Assembly: GCA_001465935.1 (NCBI GenBank)
Contig: LNKV01000009.1
Coordinates: forward strand, 372,001 to 436,000
Source of the DNA: Clarireedia homoeocarpa
Taxonomy: Eukaryota; Ascomycota; Leotiomycetes; Helotiales; Rutstroemiaceae
DNA: 64,000 bases
Direction: 5' to 3'
Part shown: piece by piece, positions 45,801 through 56,769 of the stretch
How positions within the stretch are numbered: position 1 is the stretch's first letter
How the letters are laid out: each line of letters starts with the position of its first letter
Notes under the pieces: generated by a model
Databases searched by the model: none
What the model was told of the DNA's origin: nothing
The model's input: only the letters and a program-made list of their open reading frames with translations
Made by a program: the position numbers and the translations under genes

Positions 45801-48800
45801 GTCATAATCCAAGGCATAGACGGTGTAATGCTCAACCTTGAAAGTCCAAATACCAGACTTAGCATCATACTCAACGAATTGAGTGTCTGGGACACTCTTC
45901 AACTTTCTAAGATGCTTAGCAAGACGCAAGTTGTCATCTCCTCGCTTGTTCGAGCTGCGAGGCCATGAGTTATACAACGTGATGGTTGATGGTACATTGA
46001 GTCCTTGGCCCATTGGAGGTTTCTTAACGGGCCCATTGTCCGGATAAACTTCTGCGGATCTAACAGTAAGAACAACAATTCCGTCGAAGATATCGTCAAG
46101 ATTGATTGCATCAAGGTTCACTGGTACATCAAAATTGATGAAGCCGACACCATCGCGACCAATTTGGAAGCCAGAGACCTTCTGACGAGCGATGCGATTC
46201 ATACTCTCAATCTCCTTCCTTGTAGGCTTCATCCAGTATTGTCCTAGTGGTTGATCTCCTTGACTTGGAGATGGGGAAGTCACAGGTGAAGATCCATGCT
46301 CGTGAACAATAGCAAGTTCTTTGCCACTTTTGACTTGTTGCATTTCAGGTGTACCATTGGTAGTGGCTCTAGAGTTGTTATCCACCGGGCTGAGCGGACT
46401 GGAAGGTGCTTCGTCACTGCCGTTAGATTCTCCACCAGCACCTGGTTCGAACGACACTTGCTTCTTCAAGATGGTCTTGTTGGGTGTGGCTTGGGGAGGT
46501 TCTGGGGTAGGCGTGATTGGGTTGGCGAAGAGATCTGATCGGAGGCTGCGATTGATGATAAGCTTCTTCATACTTCCAGCATTACCGAATCTCTGGCTAG
46601 GACTTCCTGAGAATGCACCGGGAGCCAAAATGCTATCCTCGCTGTTGAAGCTACGGCGAAGACTATTAGTAGACATACTCTTGCTCAAAGCCCGGTTGCC
46701 ACTGAGTAAACTGTTTCCGAAAAGCCCAGGGGTGCTCGAGGTGGTAGAGGCGCTTCCTGGAGTGTAGGTTAAGCCATAGCCACCACGGACAGTCTTGTTG
46801 GGAGTGTTGAGGCGAGAAGTCGACGCACTATTCAGCTTGTACATGGGAAGTGCAGCGGTCTTCTTTTGTCTCACGCTGCTTGAAAGTGGAGTTGCAATAG
46901 GCCCTGGGTCCTTAACAGCAGCATTTCCTGCATTTGCAAACATCGACGAAGCTCCAAACGCCCCATTATCATTGATGCTCGTGGTCAATGATTGAGGACC
47001 TGCCTGACCTTGCTGAGAGTTACCAAAAATGGAACCAGTACCAAAAATCGAGTTTTGAGGTTGGGTCTGAAGCTGCTGCTGCTGCTGAGTGGAAGCACCG
47101 CCACCAAACAAGCTATTTGATGCTTGCTGGTTTCCAGAGTTGTTGAAAAGGGATGAACCCTGCGGCGTGGATTGACCGAAAAGTGAGGGTTTGGCCTGAT
47201 TATTGTTGTTTAGTGTAGATCCGAACAAGCCACCAGTGCTCTGCTGGGTTTGATTTTGATTATTTTGGTTTTGACCAAAGCCGCCGAACAGGCCACCTGA
47301 CGCAGTGTTATTCTGAGTGGTAGATTGGCCAAACAGACCACCAGACGTAGTCCCCGCTGGTTTGTTGAAGAGACTACTGCCAGTGGTGTTATTGGTAGCG
47401 CCACCGAAAGGATTGCTATTAGTGGCAGCTGGTTGACCGAAAAGCCCCCCGGTGGTGTTAGTAGCTGCTGGAGCTCCAAAAAGACCACCTGCAGGCTTTT
47501 GTTGGTTGTTAGCGTTATTGCCGAAAAGTGAGGTTGTCCCAGTCTGAGCGTTATTATTATTGTTGTTGGCACCAAAGCCACCAAAAGCGTTCGTAGTAGC
47601 AGGTTGCTGCTGCGCTCCACCGAATGGTGAGGATGTGTTTTGCTGTTGGTTGGTAGCTCCAAAAAGCCCACCTCCAGTGTTGTTGTTCGTCGCGCCGAAT
47701 CCTCCACCCGTTGTCGCTCCAAAGCCCCCGGTAGTGGCAGCTGGTTGAGTGTTTCCAAAACTGAATCCAGATGGCTTAGCAGCAGTGTTGTTGGCGGTAG
47801 AGCCGAAGAGTCCTCCGGTGGCAGTGTTGTTTGTGGCGCCGAAGCCACCAGTTGCACCAAAGCCTCCCGTGGTGTTATTAGTTCCTGTGTTGCCAAAAAG
47901 ACCTCCAGTAGTTTGTGTTTGAGGTTGTGCGCCAAAGAGCCCTCCAGTTGCAGGTTTAGCACCAAATAACCCACCTCCAGCGGTCGCAGTGTTTGCACCG
48001 AATCCTGTGGTAGCTGGCTGACTAGTTCCGAAAGGAGAGTTTGTTGCTCCACCGCCGAAAAGACCTCCACCAGTGGTGTTATTTGTAGCTCCAAATCCTC
48101 CCGTTGTCTGCGCATTAGTACCGAATCCTCCACCAAAATTGGTATTTGTGCCAAATGAGCCACCTTGATTTTGGTTGTATCTCAAGCCTTGTGCGTAATC
48201 TGCTAGTCGAAGCTCTTCAGGTGAGAATTTCTGATATGGAGCTTGAAAGCATATATTTTGGAACGAATTCTGTTGGTTTGTGCTGCTGTTTGGCTCCTTT
48301 TCAATGAATGGAGAGAATGGAACGGCCTTAGTACCCTGACATTGATCGTTAGGGGCAGCTGCACCAAAGGCTGTTCCAGTGTTGCCACCAAATCCTGTTC
48401 CTCCTCCAAAAGGGCTGGATGTGTTCGTCGTAGTAGTGGTCCCGAAGCCGCCAGGTTTGGCTCCAAATAGTCCACCACCGGTATTGGTAGCACCAAAGCC
48501 TGTGTTGGTTGTATTATTTGCTCCAAATCCACCACCGCCAAACGCACCACCTGTCCCAGCTGTTGCTGTGCCTCCGAACATGTTACCACCAGTTGTTGCA
48601 GTTGTGGTTCCAAATCCGCCTGGCTTTGCTCCAAATCCTCCCGTAGTAGCACCAAATCCTGTGGATAAGTAAGTCAGTACTTGATTCCGTTGAATAGCTA
48701 AATCTTATAAAACGCTGCAAGATCGAATGCGAAGTATCATTTGATGGAAGGCTGGAGGTGATGCGGCGTGTCGAGATTGAATGATTCGAGAGCGAGAGAC

Positions 48801-49228
48801 GCGGTCAAAAGCGATCAAAGACACGACAAGCTATCGATCTAAACAGAACCGTCCAGCGCATCAGAGCATCGACATACCTCCAGGATTACCGAAGCCAGAA
48901 GTAGCTCCACCACCACCACCACCACCACCGAAAAGCCCTCCACCAGTATTATTGTTGTTCGCACCGAAACCCGTGCTTGGAGTACTTGAACCGAAAACTG
49001 TGATGAACAGACGATTCCAGTAAGCGATGAATTCGAAATGATCGCACGCCAATCTCAATCGTTCGAGGCTCCACGCAGTAGATATGTAAATAAAGTGACT
49101 AGAATTGACCTACCTGATCCGGTATTGTTGGTGGTGGTGGCAGCACCAAATCCTCCAAATCCAGTCCGATTCTGATTGTTATTATTCTGGCCAAAGCCCC
49201 CCGAACCAAATCCTCCCCCGAAAGACAT
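42826..49228 (-). CDS. NUP145: Nucleoporin Nup145 (fused Nup98-Nup96)
   Basis: Precursor of an FG nucleoporin (Nup98 part) and a Y-complex scaffold subunit (Nup96 part). Model: 49114-49228, 48878-48997, 44985-48658, 42994-44859, 42826-42939; 1962 residues. The start is MSFGGGFGSGGFGQNNNN. FG/GLFG repeats fill residues 1 to about 690, with a Rae1-binding GLEBS-like segment at about 187-235 (FSPFIEKEPNSS... LRLADYAQG). The autoproteolytic domain is about 885-1024, ending FKVEHYTVYALDY with H1022-Y1023-T1024 at the cleavage site instead of the usual HFS. Acidic sequence, then the helical Nup96 domain (FGEDESTMSDADRAFHDS... PSWGPDGTLVYA) follow. The exon 3-4 junction (NFE/KPYHKK) uses a GTTTGT donor; phase fits exactly. 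The last 54-base intron is in frame and stop-free, so retention would go unnoticed. Confidence 0.93.
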
Positions 49229-50216
49229 CTTGATTAGTTATCGGCAGCAGATAGAATGTATTCTGGGTTACTGCAAGACGTTGCAGATTCCGAGAATGAA
49301 ATTTCGTATCAGCTTTTTGCACAAAGGTGACGTTGGACCACAATCGCAAAAAGGTGAACGGACGCGCGAAAAAGACGAGGATTGCGCTCAGTGTTGATGA
49401 ACTGGCGCATACATTAGAAAGGGCGAAAGGAATGGCAAAGAGATCAGCAACCAAATACAACAAAGAAGACCCGGGCCAAAAGAATTGAAGAGGTTCAGAA
49501 GATCTGGGTTGTGGTTGTTGACCTCGAGGATAGATAGAGAATTTGTAGGAGAGAAACGCGCTCGAAAAGTAGTACCGTACTCCGTACTGCGAGTTACGGT
49601 GGAAGAAGGTTTTCGGCTAGGAGCCCTTTAGGAAGGCAACCAGCTTTGTCTGCTGGAGAGCTCATTAGCCAATCAGAACTGAGTATTCCTCGAGCTCAGC
49701 CAATGAATACTCAAAAATGCAAGAGGAACTGCTGCCTCATGCGGATACTACGGCGCAAGAGCAACAAATTTGTATGGCTGTGGTTCACTGGAGCTGTGGG
49801 CTTTCTCTACCATGACTCTTTACCTGAGGATTGTGAGGCTTTGATCTTCTTATCTATCATCACCAGAATTTGGTTGGTTACTGAGAGCAACAGAAAAATG
49901 GCACAATGGTCACATGATTCAGCCATGTGACGCATTGTGAGTTTTCGCGAGAAGGTAACAGAGCGATGACTAACCCAGAGCTGTTCTTGTCAACAGAGCG
50001 TCACTTAACGCGTCCATAGCTGCATGCGGGATCTAAAAACGCGTCAATATATTCGAGAACAGTTACGAACCCGGTCGCATCGCTCACTCCCCGTCCAAGC
50101 TACACCCTTAGAAGTACATTAATAATTTCCCAGCCCAGTCTTTCTTTTTTACCAGATTGAAAGTACCTATCTCGTCGTATCCTACCCGTCAATTGCTCTC
50201 TTCGCAAAAGTGATCG
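49229..50216. promoter_or_regulatory. Divergent promoter region NUP145 / CDC31
   Basis: 988 bases between two divergent starts. AGCCAATCAG and AGCCAATGAA (CCAAT-box cores) lie at about 49668 and 49698; they could bind the CBC/Hap complex (inference). No gene supported. Confidence 0.5.
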
Positions 50217-51159
50217 ATGGCATCAACATCGCAAGCACAATCGTCCCTTCCCCACCGTGGCTTTCGCTCCCATCCTCCCGCTCCACCGCATAACTTTGGC
50301 GCTTCGCAACAACCCGCCGCCGCATTGAGAGATAAGCCGCGTTTGGATCGTGAGCGCGCGGAGAGGGAACGACTGGCAAGAGAAGCGCAAGTGCAAGGAC
50401 AGGCTGGGGCGCCTGCAGCTAATCCAATGAATACATTATCGGATGAACAGAGAGAAGAGATAAACGAAGCTGTATGTATTATAGCTTGTTCCTTTCTGTA
50501 CTTCGATGGCATTCTCTATCGCAAATGCGACAACGAGGCTGTAGAGATCTGCTTCTCGCGCTATGCGCTTTTGTAGAATATGCAATTCCAAGTGGAAATA
50601 GAACTTTCGGTGGTTGCGCATGCGCACTACTCTCCCGCACCCTAGATCATCTCCCCTCCAAGAACACAAACCTCAGAAACTAACCACTACCCAGTTCGGC
50701 CTCTTCGACAACGACAAAGACCAACGAATCGACTACCACGAATTCAAAGTCGCCCTCAAAGCCCTCGGCTTCGACCTCCCAAAACCCGAGATCCTCTCAC
50801 ACCTAACCGCCCACGGCATACCCCCCGACACCCCCGCCTCCTCATCGCGCCCCCCCAATGCAAACAACAACAATAGCAACGTCCCACCCGGACGTCTCGT
50901 CCTCACCCTTCCCGCATTCCAATCCATTGCCGCAACGCTAATCGCGAACCGCGATCCTCGAGATGAGATACTGCGCGCATTTGCGCTCTTCGATACGGAA
51001 GACAAAGGCATGATCACACTTGATGATTTGCGGCGGGTTGCGCGGGAGTTGGGCGAGGGGCTTGAGGAAGATGAGTTGAGTGCGATGATTGAGGAGTTTG
51101 ATTTGGAAGCGAAAGGGGGTGTGGGGAGGGATGAGTTTATTCAGATTTGTATGGGGTAG
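50217..51159 (+). CDS. CDC31: Centrin (Cdc31)
   Basis: EF-hand calcium protein of the spindle pole body half-bridge; in fungi also bound to Sac3 at nuclear pores. Model: 50217-50471 plus 50695-51159; 239 residues. A Pro/Ala-rich extension of about 75 residues precedes LSDEQREEINEAFGLFDNDK. The first EF-hand loop is intact at 90-101 (DNDKDQRIDYHE), a third-type loop reads DTEDKGMITLDD and the last (DLEAKGGVGRDE) is incomplete at key positions. An insert rich in Pro, Ser and Asn (PPDTPASSSRPPNANNNNSN) separates the two lobes, longer than in yeast (161 residues). The gene diverges from NUP145; both link to the nuclear envelope, though the pairing may be chance. Confidence 0.92.
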
Positions 51160-52122
51160 GGAAGAGAGGCACGCAAACGAGAAAGACGAAGAAAAAAGGT
51201 TGGATGATTTGAAATAACATACATACCCTTGCTTGCTTGCTTGCTTACTTGGTCGCTTGCTTGTTAGCATATTGTGTTGAGGAGAGGAGGTGATGGATTA
51301 TGTCTGGGCATCGCTGAATGAACGAATACCTGCCTACAAGTATAGGTAGAGACTATTCTATATTTCACCGTCGTGTATCTTAAGGAGCAGGAAAACATGC
51401 GAAAGCAATTGGAGTTCAGGTGTCGGTGGTGGTGTCGGCGTAATAGATCTTACGAATAGGACATTTGGTCACGTTCAATGCAATTCAATATCATATACCA
51501 TCTATCACAAGTAATGACATATAGGTCACACACCAAGGGCGAGAAAGAAATGAAAAGTGAATAAAATACGCTGTCGCTGAAATTGCCGTGAATTTGATTC
51601 ACCCCTAATTCCAAAGTCTAACCTCACCCAAGTATCTCTCCACCAAGCTAAGAAGAAGTGTTCCCTTCCCGTCCGCTCCCTTCCGCGCGCGCTACCCTGT
51701 CTTTCCCTACGCTATCCATCCCTTTCCTTTCCCTTCCCTTCCCTTCCCTTCCCGTTCCCACCAGTACCAGCACCCGCAACCGCTCCCCCCCCCCTAAACT
51801 AGATCCACAATCTCGGTATCGCAACACGCAAGACAATGCAAAATAAGGTACTGTACTGTGCTGTAACAATAATGCACGCAAATAGAATACGCACGCGTAG
51901 ACAGGAGAACTGCAATACTGTACGGGTAGAGAAAAAAGAAGAAGCCCATCCCTCCATCCACACGTGCACCGGCCGGCCAAGTAAAGATGGCTGAGAAGGA
52001 GGGGGACTGTATAATCCAAGGGCTGCAGGCAATTCCGAGTATTGCAAGTAAGGAATATTTTGTATGTATTTTCGCCACGTTCGTCTTCCATCTTTGTCGT
52101 CATCACCCCCGCGCACCTTCAC
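51160..52122. other. Convergent intergenic, CDC31 / epsin
   Basis: 963 bases with CTTG units near 51229-51264, CCCTT-type units near 51721-51756 and a C run of about 11 near 51786. No gene supported. Confidence 0.6.
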
Positions 52123-54023
52123 TTAAAACTGTATCAAATCTCCACCGCCTTGACCATTTTGTCCCTGTTGCTGTCGGGGGCCGAATGGGTTGCTTGATTG
52201 CCCGAAGCCATTCATACCGCCATTCATACCGGCCGGGCCAGTAGCCGCAGGAACTTGTCGACCAAATGGACTACTCCCGAATGCACCAGTTGATGCAGTA
52301 TTGTTGTATGTTGTTTGTGGCATACCGGTAAACTGAGATTGAAGAAATGGGTTATGACCGGTCTGCTGATCGTGGATTCTTCCGAGACCCGCGCCGGCAC
52401 TGTTGACAAAAGTTCCCGGCGCGGTGTGCTGAGCTGGGATTCTGAGATTGCCCGTGTTACCAAAGGTATCCATTCCGTCTCCACTAGCCAGAAGTGCATT
52501 GAGCCTCGCCTCGTGCTCTGATAGTTCTTTCTGTGGCGCAGGCGGTGTGAATGTTGTAGGAGGATTGAACGATGGGTGATTGTTAAATTGTGACAACGAC
52601 TTCTGCTCTTGGAGGGTTGAAAGAGTTGGCTTAGATGCAGCGTGACTTGTCTGAGGTCGATTGAAGGAGCTCGCAAAAGGATTATTGGAACCAGTAGGCA
52701 TTGGTTGTAGGGATTGAAGTGATTGACTCTGATTGTTCGTCGCCCAAGGATTATTTGTTCCTGCAGGGACTACAGGTTCAAGACTTTGTTGCTGCTGCGG
52801 AGCCTGGAATTGCTGTTGCTGTTGGGGTTGTTGCTGGAACTGACTGTACGGATTAAAGCCAGTTAGTTGCGGCATGAAAGACTGTTGCTGCTGTTGCTGC
52901 TGTTGCTGCTGTTGCTGCTGCTGCTGTGCTGAGAATTGATCGAAGGCTGTTGGCTGCTGAGCAAAGCCGTTCTGATATCCGTTCTGAAACCCAGTGGGTT
53001 GCGTCGTTTGAAAGGTCGTATACGGATTCAAGTATCCAGTAGGCTGTGTCTGTAAACTTGGGTCGATAGGGTTTCCTGACCAGTCGACAGCTCCCTGTTG
53101 TTGGTAACCTTGATTGAAACCGGTAGGTTGCGCTACTTGAATTGGATCGTCATCGAATAGCGAGTGCGCATTTTGCTCCTCTAGTTCGCGCCTGCGCAAC
53201 TCTTCTTCTTCTTTGCTAAGCTTAATAGCTTTGGCAAGGTCGTCATCATCAGGCTCTCCATGTCTGCTCTCGCGCTTCTTTCGATCTTCTTCCTCCTGGT
53301 ATTTGCTTGCCTCGATAGCCAACCTGTACTCGGCATCTTCTTCATCGGCGCGTTGTGGACGATGTCGTCGGGGTGGCTCTGCATCCGATGGTTCAGCAAA
53401 GTCATCAAGTCCGGTAACCCTGGATTTCCAGTTCTTTCGATCGGCCCGTTCAGTTCTAAGTCTGTCCTCGTCCAATATTAAGGAAGTCAACTCCTTGGCG
53501 GAAACTCGAACTATCAATAGAATTAGCAAAATTTCACGTAATTTTATTACGACACCGCCCACCATTTTGACCAACATCCCTTCCGTCCTCGTCAATGTAT
53601 TGAAATTCTCTCAATGTCTTGATGATGTAGAGATTTTTGCGTGCCCATGTTACCACCAATTCCGAACCCTCGTGAAGGCAGTAATCCAGTACTTTCAAGG
53701 CTTTCAAGACGTGTCTCCAGTTCTTGCCCTTGTCGTTCAAACGTTTGTCTATCATGTCCATAATCTGGTAAAAGGTCTCGGCCCTAATATCCGTAAGCAT
53801 GTCATCGCTGTTGTTGTAAATGAAGCACATACGAATTGAAGGTCATTCGGGCTATCTCAGCCATATCTGAGCCGGCCGGGCCCCATGGATCATTGCTGGT
53901 AGCTGCCAGTCATCAGTAAAGGGATAGAAACGATGGCAGATCAAGTATACCATTTCGAACCTTGATTTGGACAGTGTTATATCCTTTTGTAATGTTCTTC
54001 ACGCTGCGTACGACTTTCGACAT
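52123..54023 (-). CDS. Epsin (ENTH-domain endocytic adaptor)
   Basis: Ent1/Ent2-type clathrin adaptor that binds PtdIns(4,5)P2, ubiquitinated cargo and EH-domain proteins during endocytosis. Model: 53951-54023, 53833-53902, 53563-53783, 52123-53510; 583 residues. The ENTH domain (about 1-150) is plain: MSKVVRSVKNITKGYNTVQI, SNDPWGPAGSDMAEIARMTF, DKRLNDKGKNWRHVLKALKV and QYIDEDGRDVGQNVRVSAKE. Two ubiquitin-interacting motifs follow (EEDAEYRLAIEASKYQEEE and DDDLAKAIKLSKEEEELR). A Gln-rich middle has a run of about 16 Gln, and NPF motifs sit in NNPFASS, HNPFLQS and SNPFGPR. The third exon junction (FNS/AETFYQIMDM) was chosen over an earlier AG because the alternative intron would be only 25 bases. 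High confidence for family; Ent1 versus Ent2 not separable. Confidence 0.93.
52880..52928. repeat. CAG/CAA polyglutamine tract within epsin
   Basis: Mixed CTG/TTG triplets on the plus strand encode about 16 consecutive Gln on the minus strand. Mixed codons usually slow expansion. Confidence 0.9.
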
Positions 54024-55225
54024 GATTGCGACTTTATCTCTCCTGAATCCGACACCAAACGATTGGCGAAGACAGATATGCGATCGTGAAACTCAGTAGC
54101 TTCTCAGCCACAATGCGACGATGAAGAAGGCCCGTCGTTGTTCACGCAACTATGGTTGATAGCAAGAGGGCAAATGGTATAAACTGGTAAGGTATGCTCG
54201 CTATGGTAAGTTGATCGCTTGGTAGGTTCCGGGTGCTAGAACGAGAGAATAGGCTATGTCTGCTGCGTTGGGCCCCGCAATCTCAATGCCCGATGGCGAT
54301 ACGTACTTTTGTAGGTAGAAGGTAGTCTCGCAGTCTTGCAGTCCTCTTGAGGATTCCTTTGCAGTGGGAATGGCTCTCGAGGAGGTGTTTGTAACGTTTC
54401 AAAACAATAGTGTGGAATTAAGCATATTATTCTCTGATGCGGTATGCGACAATTAAAATCAAGTGACTAACATTAAAAAGTTGGAATAATGATTAGGTAT
54501 GCTGGGCCGCAGGTTACGTTAGTTATTGGGACTTTCTATGCAGTACAAGTATTATGACGATTAGCGGCTGTGAACTCTCGACCCTGCTCCTGCCCCTGTT
54601 GCTGTTGGCTTCTCCGTACTTTCCCTTGCTGTACAAAGAAATATTCCCCCCAATTTCGAACGCTCATTGATGTCTCCGGAGTCTGTAACGAGCAATAGAA
54701 CTCTGTTACTGTATGTCATAAGGAGAACAAACAGGATTGGCTATTTCGCTTCTATTTCATCTGCACCTGCAGCTGCGCCTGCAATGACCTCGGGAAGCCT
54801 GTCATCATGTGATGTAACTCTCATTCAGGTACATCTGAGTTATAATTGGGTTATAATTGGGCTACCGTCGGGTTTCCACAGTATTATACATATTTAGTTC
54901 CGTATTATATCGGCTCTTCCATGCTTCGTACATAGTAGAAATGAGGAGTTTCACAGTACAGTAGTGTGAAGATAGGACTTCCCCATATTTTTGGATCTGC
55001 GGACCAAATTCAGTTGTCTCAAGCCGAAGAGCGTCTGGCTCTCCTTTTGACCCTTTTCAAAAAATCCTAATAAATTTGGAAAAGGGTTCCTCAAGGCTCG
55101 GGAGTGTAATTCGTGCACTGTGTATTTGCCTTACAATTAACTCCCCCTTGGCTAGGCTCGGCCAGCGATCGAGTCCACGACCTCATGCAACCTTGAGCCG
55201 GCTTAGAAAGTGCGTCGATGATCTG
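54024..55225. other. Intergenic, epsin promoter / MRX8 3' flank
   Basis: 1.2 kb between two minus-strand genes. No gene, RNA or strong repeat recognised. Confidence 0.55.
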
Positions 55226-56212
55226 TCATGAGCCTGCGTTGTTTGATTTGCGTTGAATGCGGAATATGTCTTCATGAGGAACAATCTCAACCGCAGGTGC
55301 AAGCTTAACTTCTGGTTGGAAGTGCAAACCTGCGGCTCGAAGCATAGCAAATCTGACAGCGTCAATTCCCAGTCTTCTGCCCACCAAACTTGACTGCGAG
55401 CTACACGATATTATCTCTCCAACCATATGACCCTCGTCAAGCTCTATGTCTCCCTGCAGGAAGTTTTTGGTAGACTCCAGGACCTTGTCTAGATGCTCGA
55501 GACGGTGGCTGAATTCATGCGCAGATGGAACCCTCTTCGAGTTTGAATTTGACAAGATCTTGTCGATTTTTGACAAAATCACTTGGAATGGAACCTTGTG
55601 CTGATTGAACAAATTTATCATGGCAAGATCAGAACCTTTGGGCCCATGCTCTGCATCAATAAGTAAAAAAGCCCTTTTCAACTGCTTCCTTTTATCAATA
55701 TATTTGATAATTTCAACACCCCAGTCGGAGTGACCACCCTTTCCATATCCCGGCATATCTACAACCACCAGCCGGTTGTTGCTGTATTGCTCAGAACCTC
55801 CCACTGCAAATGCATTCATAGCCTTCGTACGGCCCGGTTTTGAACTAGTGTGCGCCATGCTGGCCCCCAGCAGAGCGTTCAAGATAGAAGATTTTCCAAC
55901 ATTCGACCGTCCTAGAAAACAAACTTCAGGACTATCTCCGAACGCCATGGAGTGAAACTTAGGAGCAGACCATAAGAATTTCGGGGGCTCTCTTTCGAAA
56001 AATTGTTTCGCATGCGAGAGTTGGGACTCTGTGGGAGGTAAGGTATCCCAATGGTAGCAAAGCCTTGACGAGGGGATTTTGAGATGAGGCAGGGCTGGAG
56101 AATCGTTCAGTGGTGGCAGTATTGTGGTCAACCGCCTGCTAGAAACCCGTGCAGGCGTGGGGCTGACATTTCTGGTATACGAGTATAACCATCGGGTTGA
56201 ACACTTGAACAT
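55226..56212 (-). CDS. MRX8: EngB/YihA-type mitochondrial GTPase (Mrx8-like)
   Basis: GTPase of the TRAFAC EngB/GTPBP8 group; the yeast member Mrx8 sits with the mitochondrial gene-expression machinery and supports mitoribosome function. Single exon, 328 residues. The N-terminus (MFKCSTRWLYSYTRNVSPTP... SSRRLTT) is basic and lacks acids, as a presequence should. GTPase motifs: G1 GRSNVGKSS, G2-like KPGRTKAMN, G3 DMPGYGKGG, and G4 SKID in place of TKAD. CSSQSSLVGRRLGIDAVRF holds the G5 region. The length is longer than bacterial EngB (about 200) because of the leader and an insert before G5. It shares a short divergent promoter with FMC1. The ortholog symbol is inferred from family and leader. 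Confidence 0.87.
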   Translation of the reverse strand: MFKCSTRWLYSYTRNVSPTPARVSSRRLTTILPPLNDSPALPHLKIPSSRLCYHWDTLPPTESQLSHAKQFFEREPPKFLWSAPKFHSMAFGDSPEVCFLGRSNVGKSSILNALLGASMAHTSSKPGRTKAMNAFAVGGSEQYSNNRLVVVDMPGYGKGGHSDWGVEIIKYIDKRKQLKRAFLLIDAEHGPKGSDLAMINLFNQHKVPFQVILSKIDKILSNSNSKRVPSAHEFSHRLEHLDKVLESTKNFLQGDIELDEGHMVGEIISCSSQSSLVGRRLGIDAVRFAMLRAAGLHFQPEVKLAPAVEIVPHEDIFRIQRKSNNAGS

Positions 56213-56427
56213 TGGAAATTGAATCTGGTTGATGTTGTAAAGAAAAAATCGCTGGCAAGTGAGAGGCGAGGCAAGGCTAAGGTTGAAGGCTAAGGTTGAA
56301 GGCTAAGGTTGAAGGCTAAGGTTGAAGGCTACTTGGTGTCGGAGCTTGTTTGTTCCGATTATCAACTTCAAGACGAGGTCATCGACTTCTTCACATCAAC
56401 CTCTCCGACAGGTCCCAAGACGAGAAA
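56213..56427. promoter_or_regulatory. Divergent promoter MRX8 / FMC1 with 13-bp repeats
   Basis: Only 215 bases separate the two starts. Four perfect AAGGCTAAGGTTG units run from 56273 to 56324, with a partial fifth to 56331. Both genes serve mitochondria, so a shared control element is plausible; the repeats may instead be a plain minisatellite. Confidence 0.75.
56273..56331. repeat. 13-bp tandem repeat, four and a half copies
   Basis: AAGGCTAAGGTTG repeated exactly four times, then AAGGCTA. No mismatches between copies. Confidence 0.93.
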
Positions 56428-56769
56428 ATGACCTCTGCTACGCCTACAAAGTTACGGTCACTGTATCGCGCATTCCTTCGCGAACTTCCTGCGCGTCCGC
56501 TTTCTCGAAATTCTCGTTCACCTCTACAACTTCGGATTCGCAACACCATTGCTTCAGAGGCGAACACACCCGTGGAGCAAGCAGAACAGTTTTTACAATA
56601 TGTTAAGGCACAGAGAATGTACGCGACTTTGTTAGAAAGGTACAATCCTGGGATGGGAATGGACGAAGAGGATAGGGTCCGCTTGACTGCCAAAAGGGTT
56701 GGAATGGATCTGCCCGAGGAATTCTTGGACACTAGCAAGAAAGAGGGCGATGGTGGAAAACATCAATAA
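56428..56769 (+). CDS. FMC1: Mitochondrial ATP synthase assembly factor Fmc1 (LYR protein)
   Basis: LYR-motif protein needed for F1-ATPase assembly in yeast, especially under heat, through the Atp12 chaperone. Single exon, 113 residues. The start is MTSATPTKLRSLYRAFLREL with the LYR triad at 12-14. The block NTPVEQAEQFLQYVKAQRMY followed by ATLLERYNPGMGMDEEDRVR is the conserved Fmc1 core. The ATG at 56428 was chosen because upstream in-frame codons lack an ATG. It is divergent from MRX8. Length fits the family (about 110-155). Confidence 0.9.
   Translation: MTSATPTKLRSLYRAFLRELPARPLSRNSRSPLQLRIRNTIASEANTPVEQAEQFLQYVKAQRMYATLLERYNPGMGMDEEDRVRLTAKRVGMDLPEEFLDTSKKEGDGGKHQ

Noticed and set aside
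47210..48163. 317-codon minus-strand frame inside NUP145
   Set aside because: Another reading frame of the FG-repeat region, produced by its periodic sequence.
49646..49930. Plus-strand 94-codon frame in the NUP145/CDC31 promoter
   Set aside because: No domain; lies in the shared promoter region.
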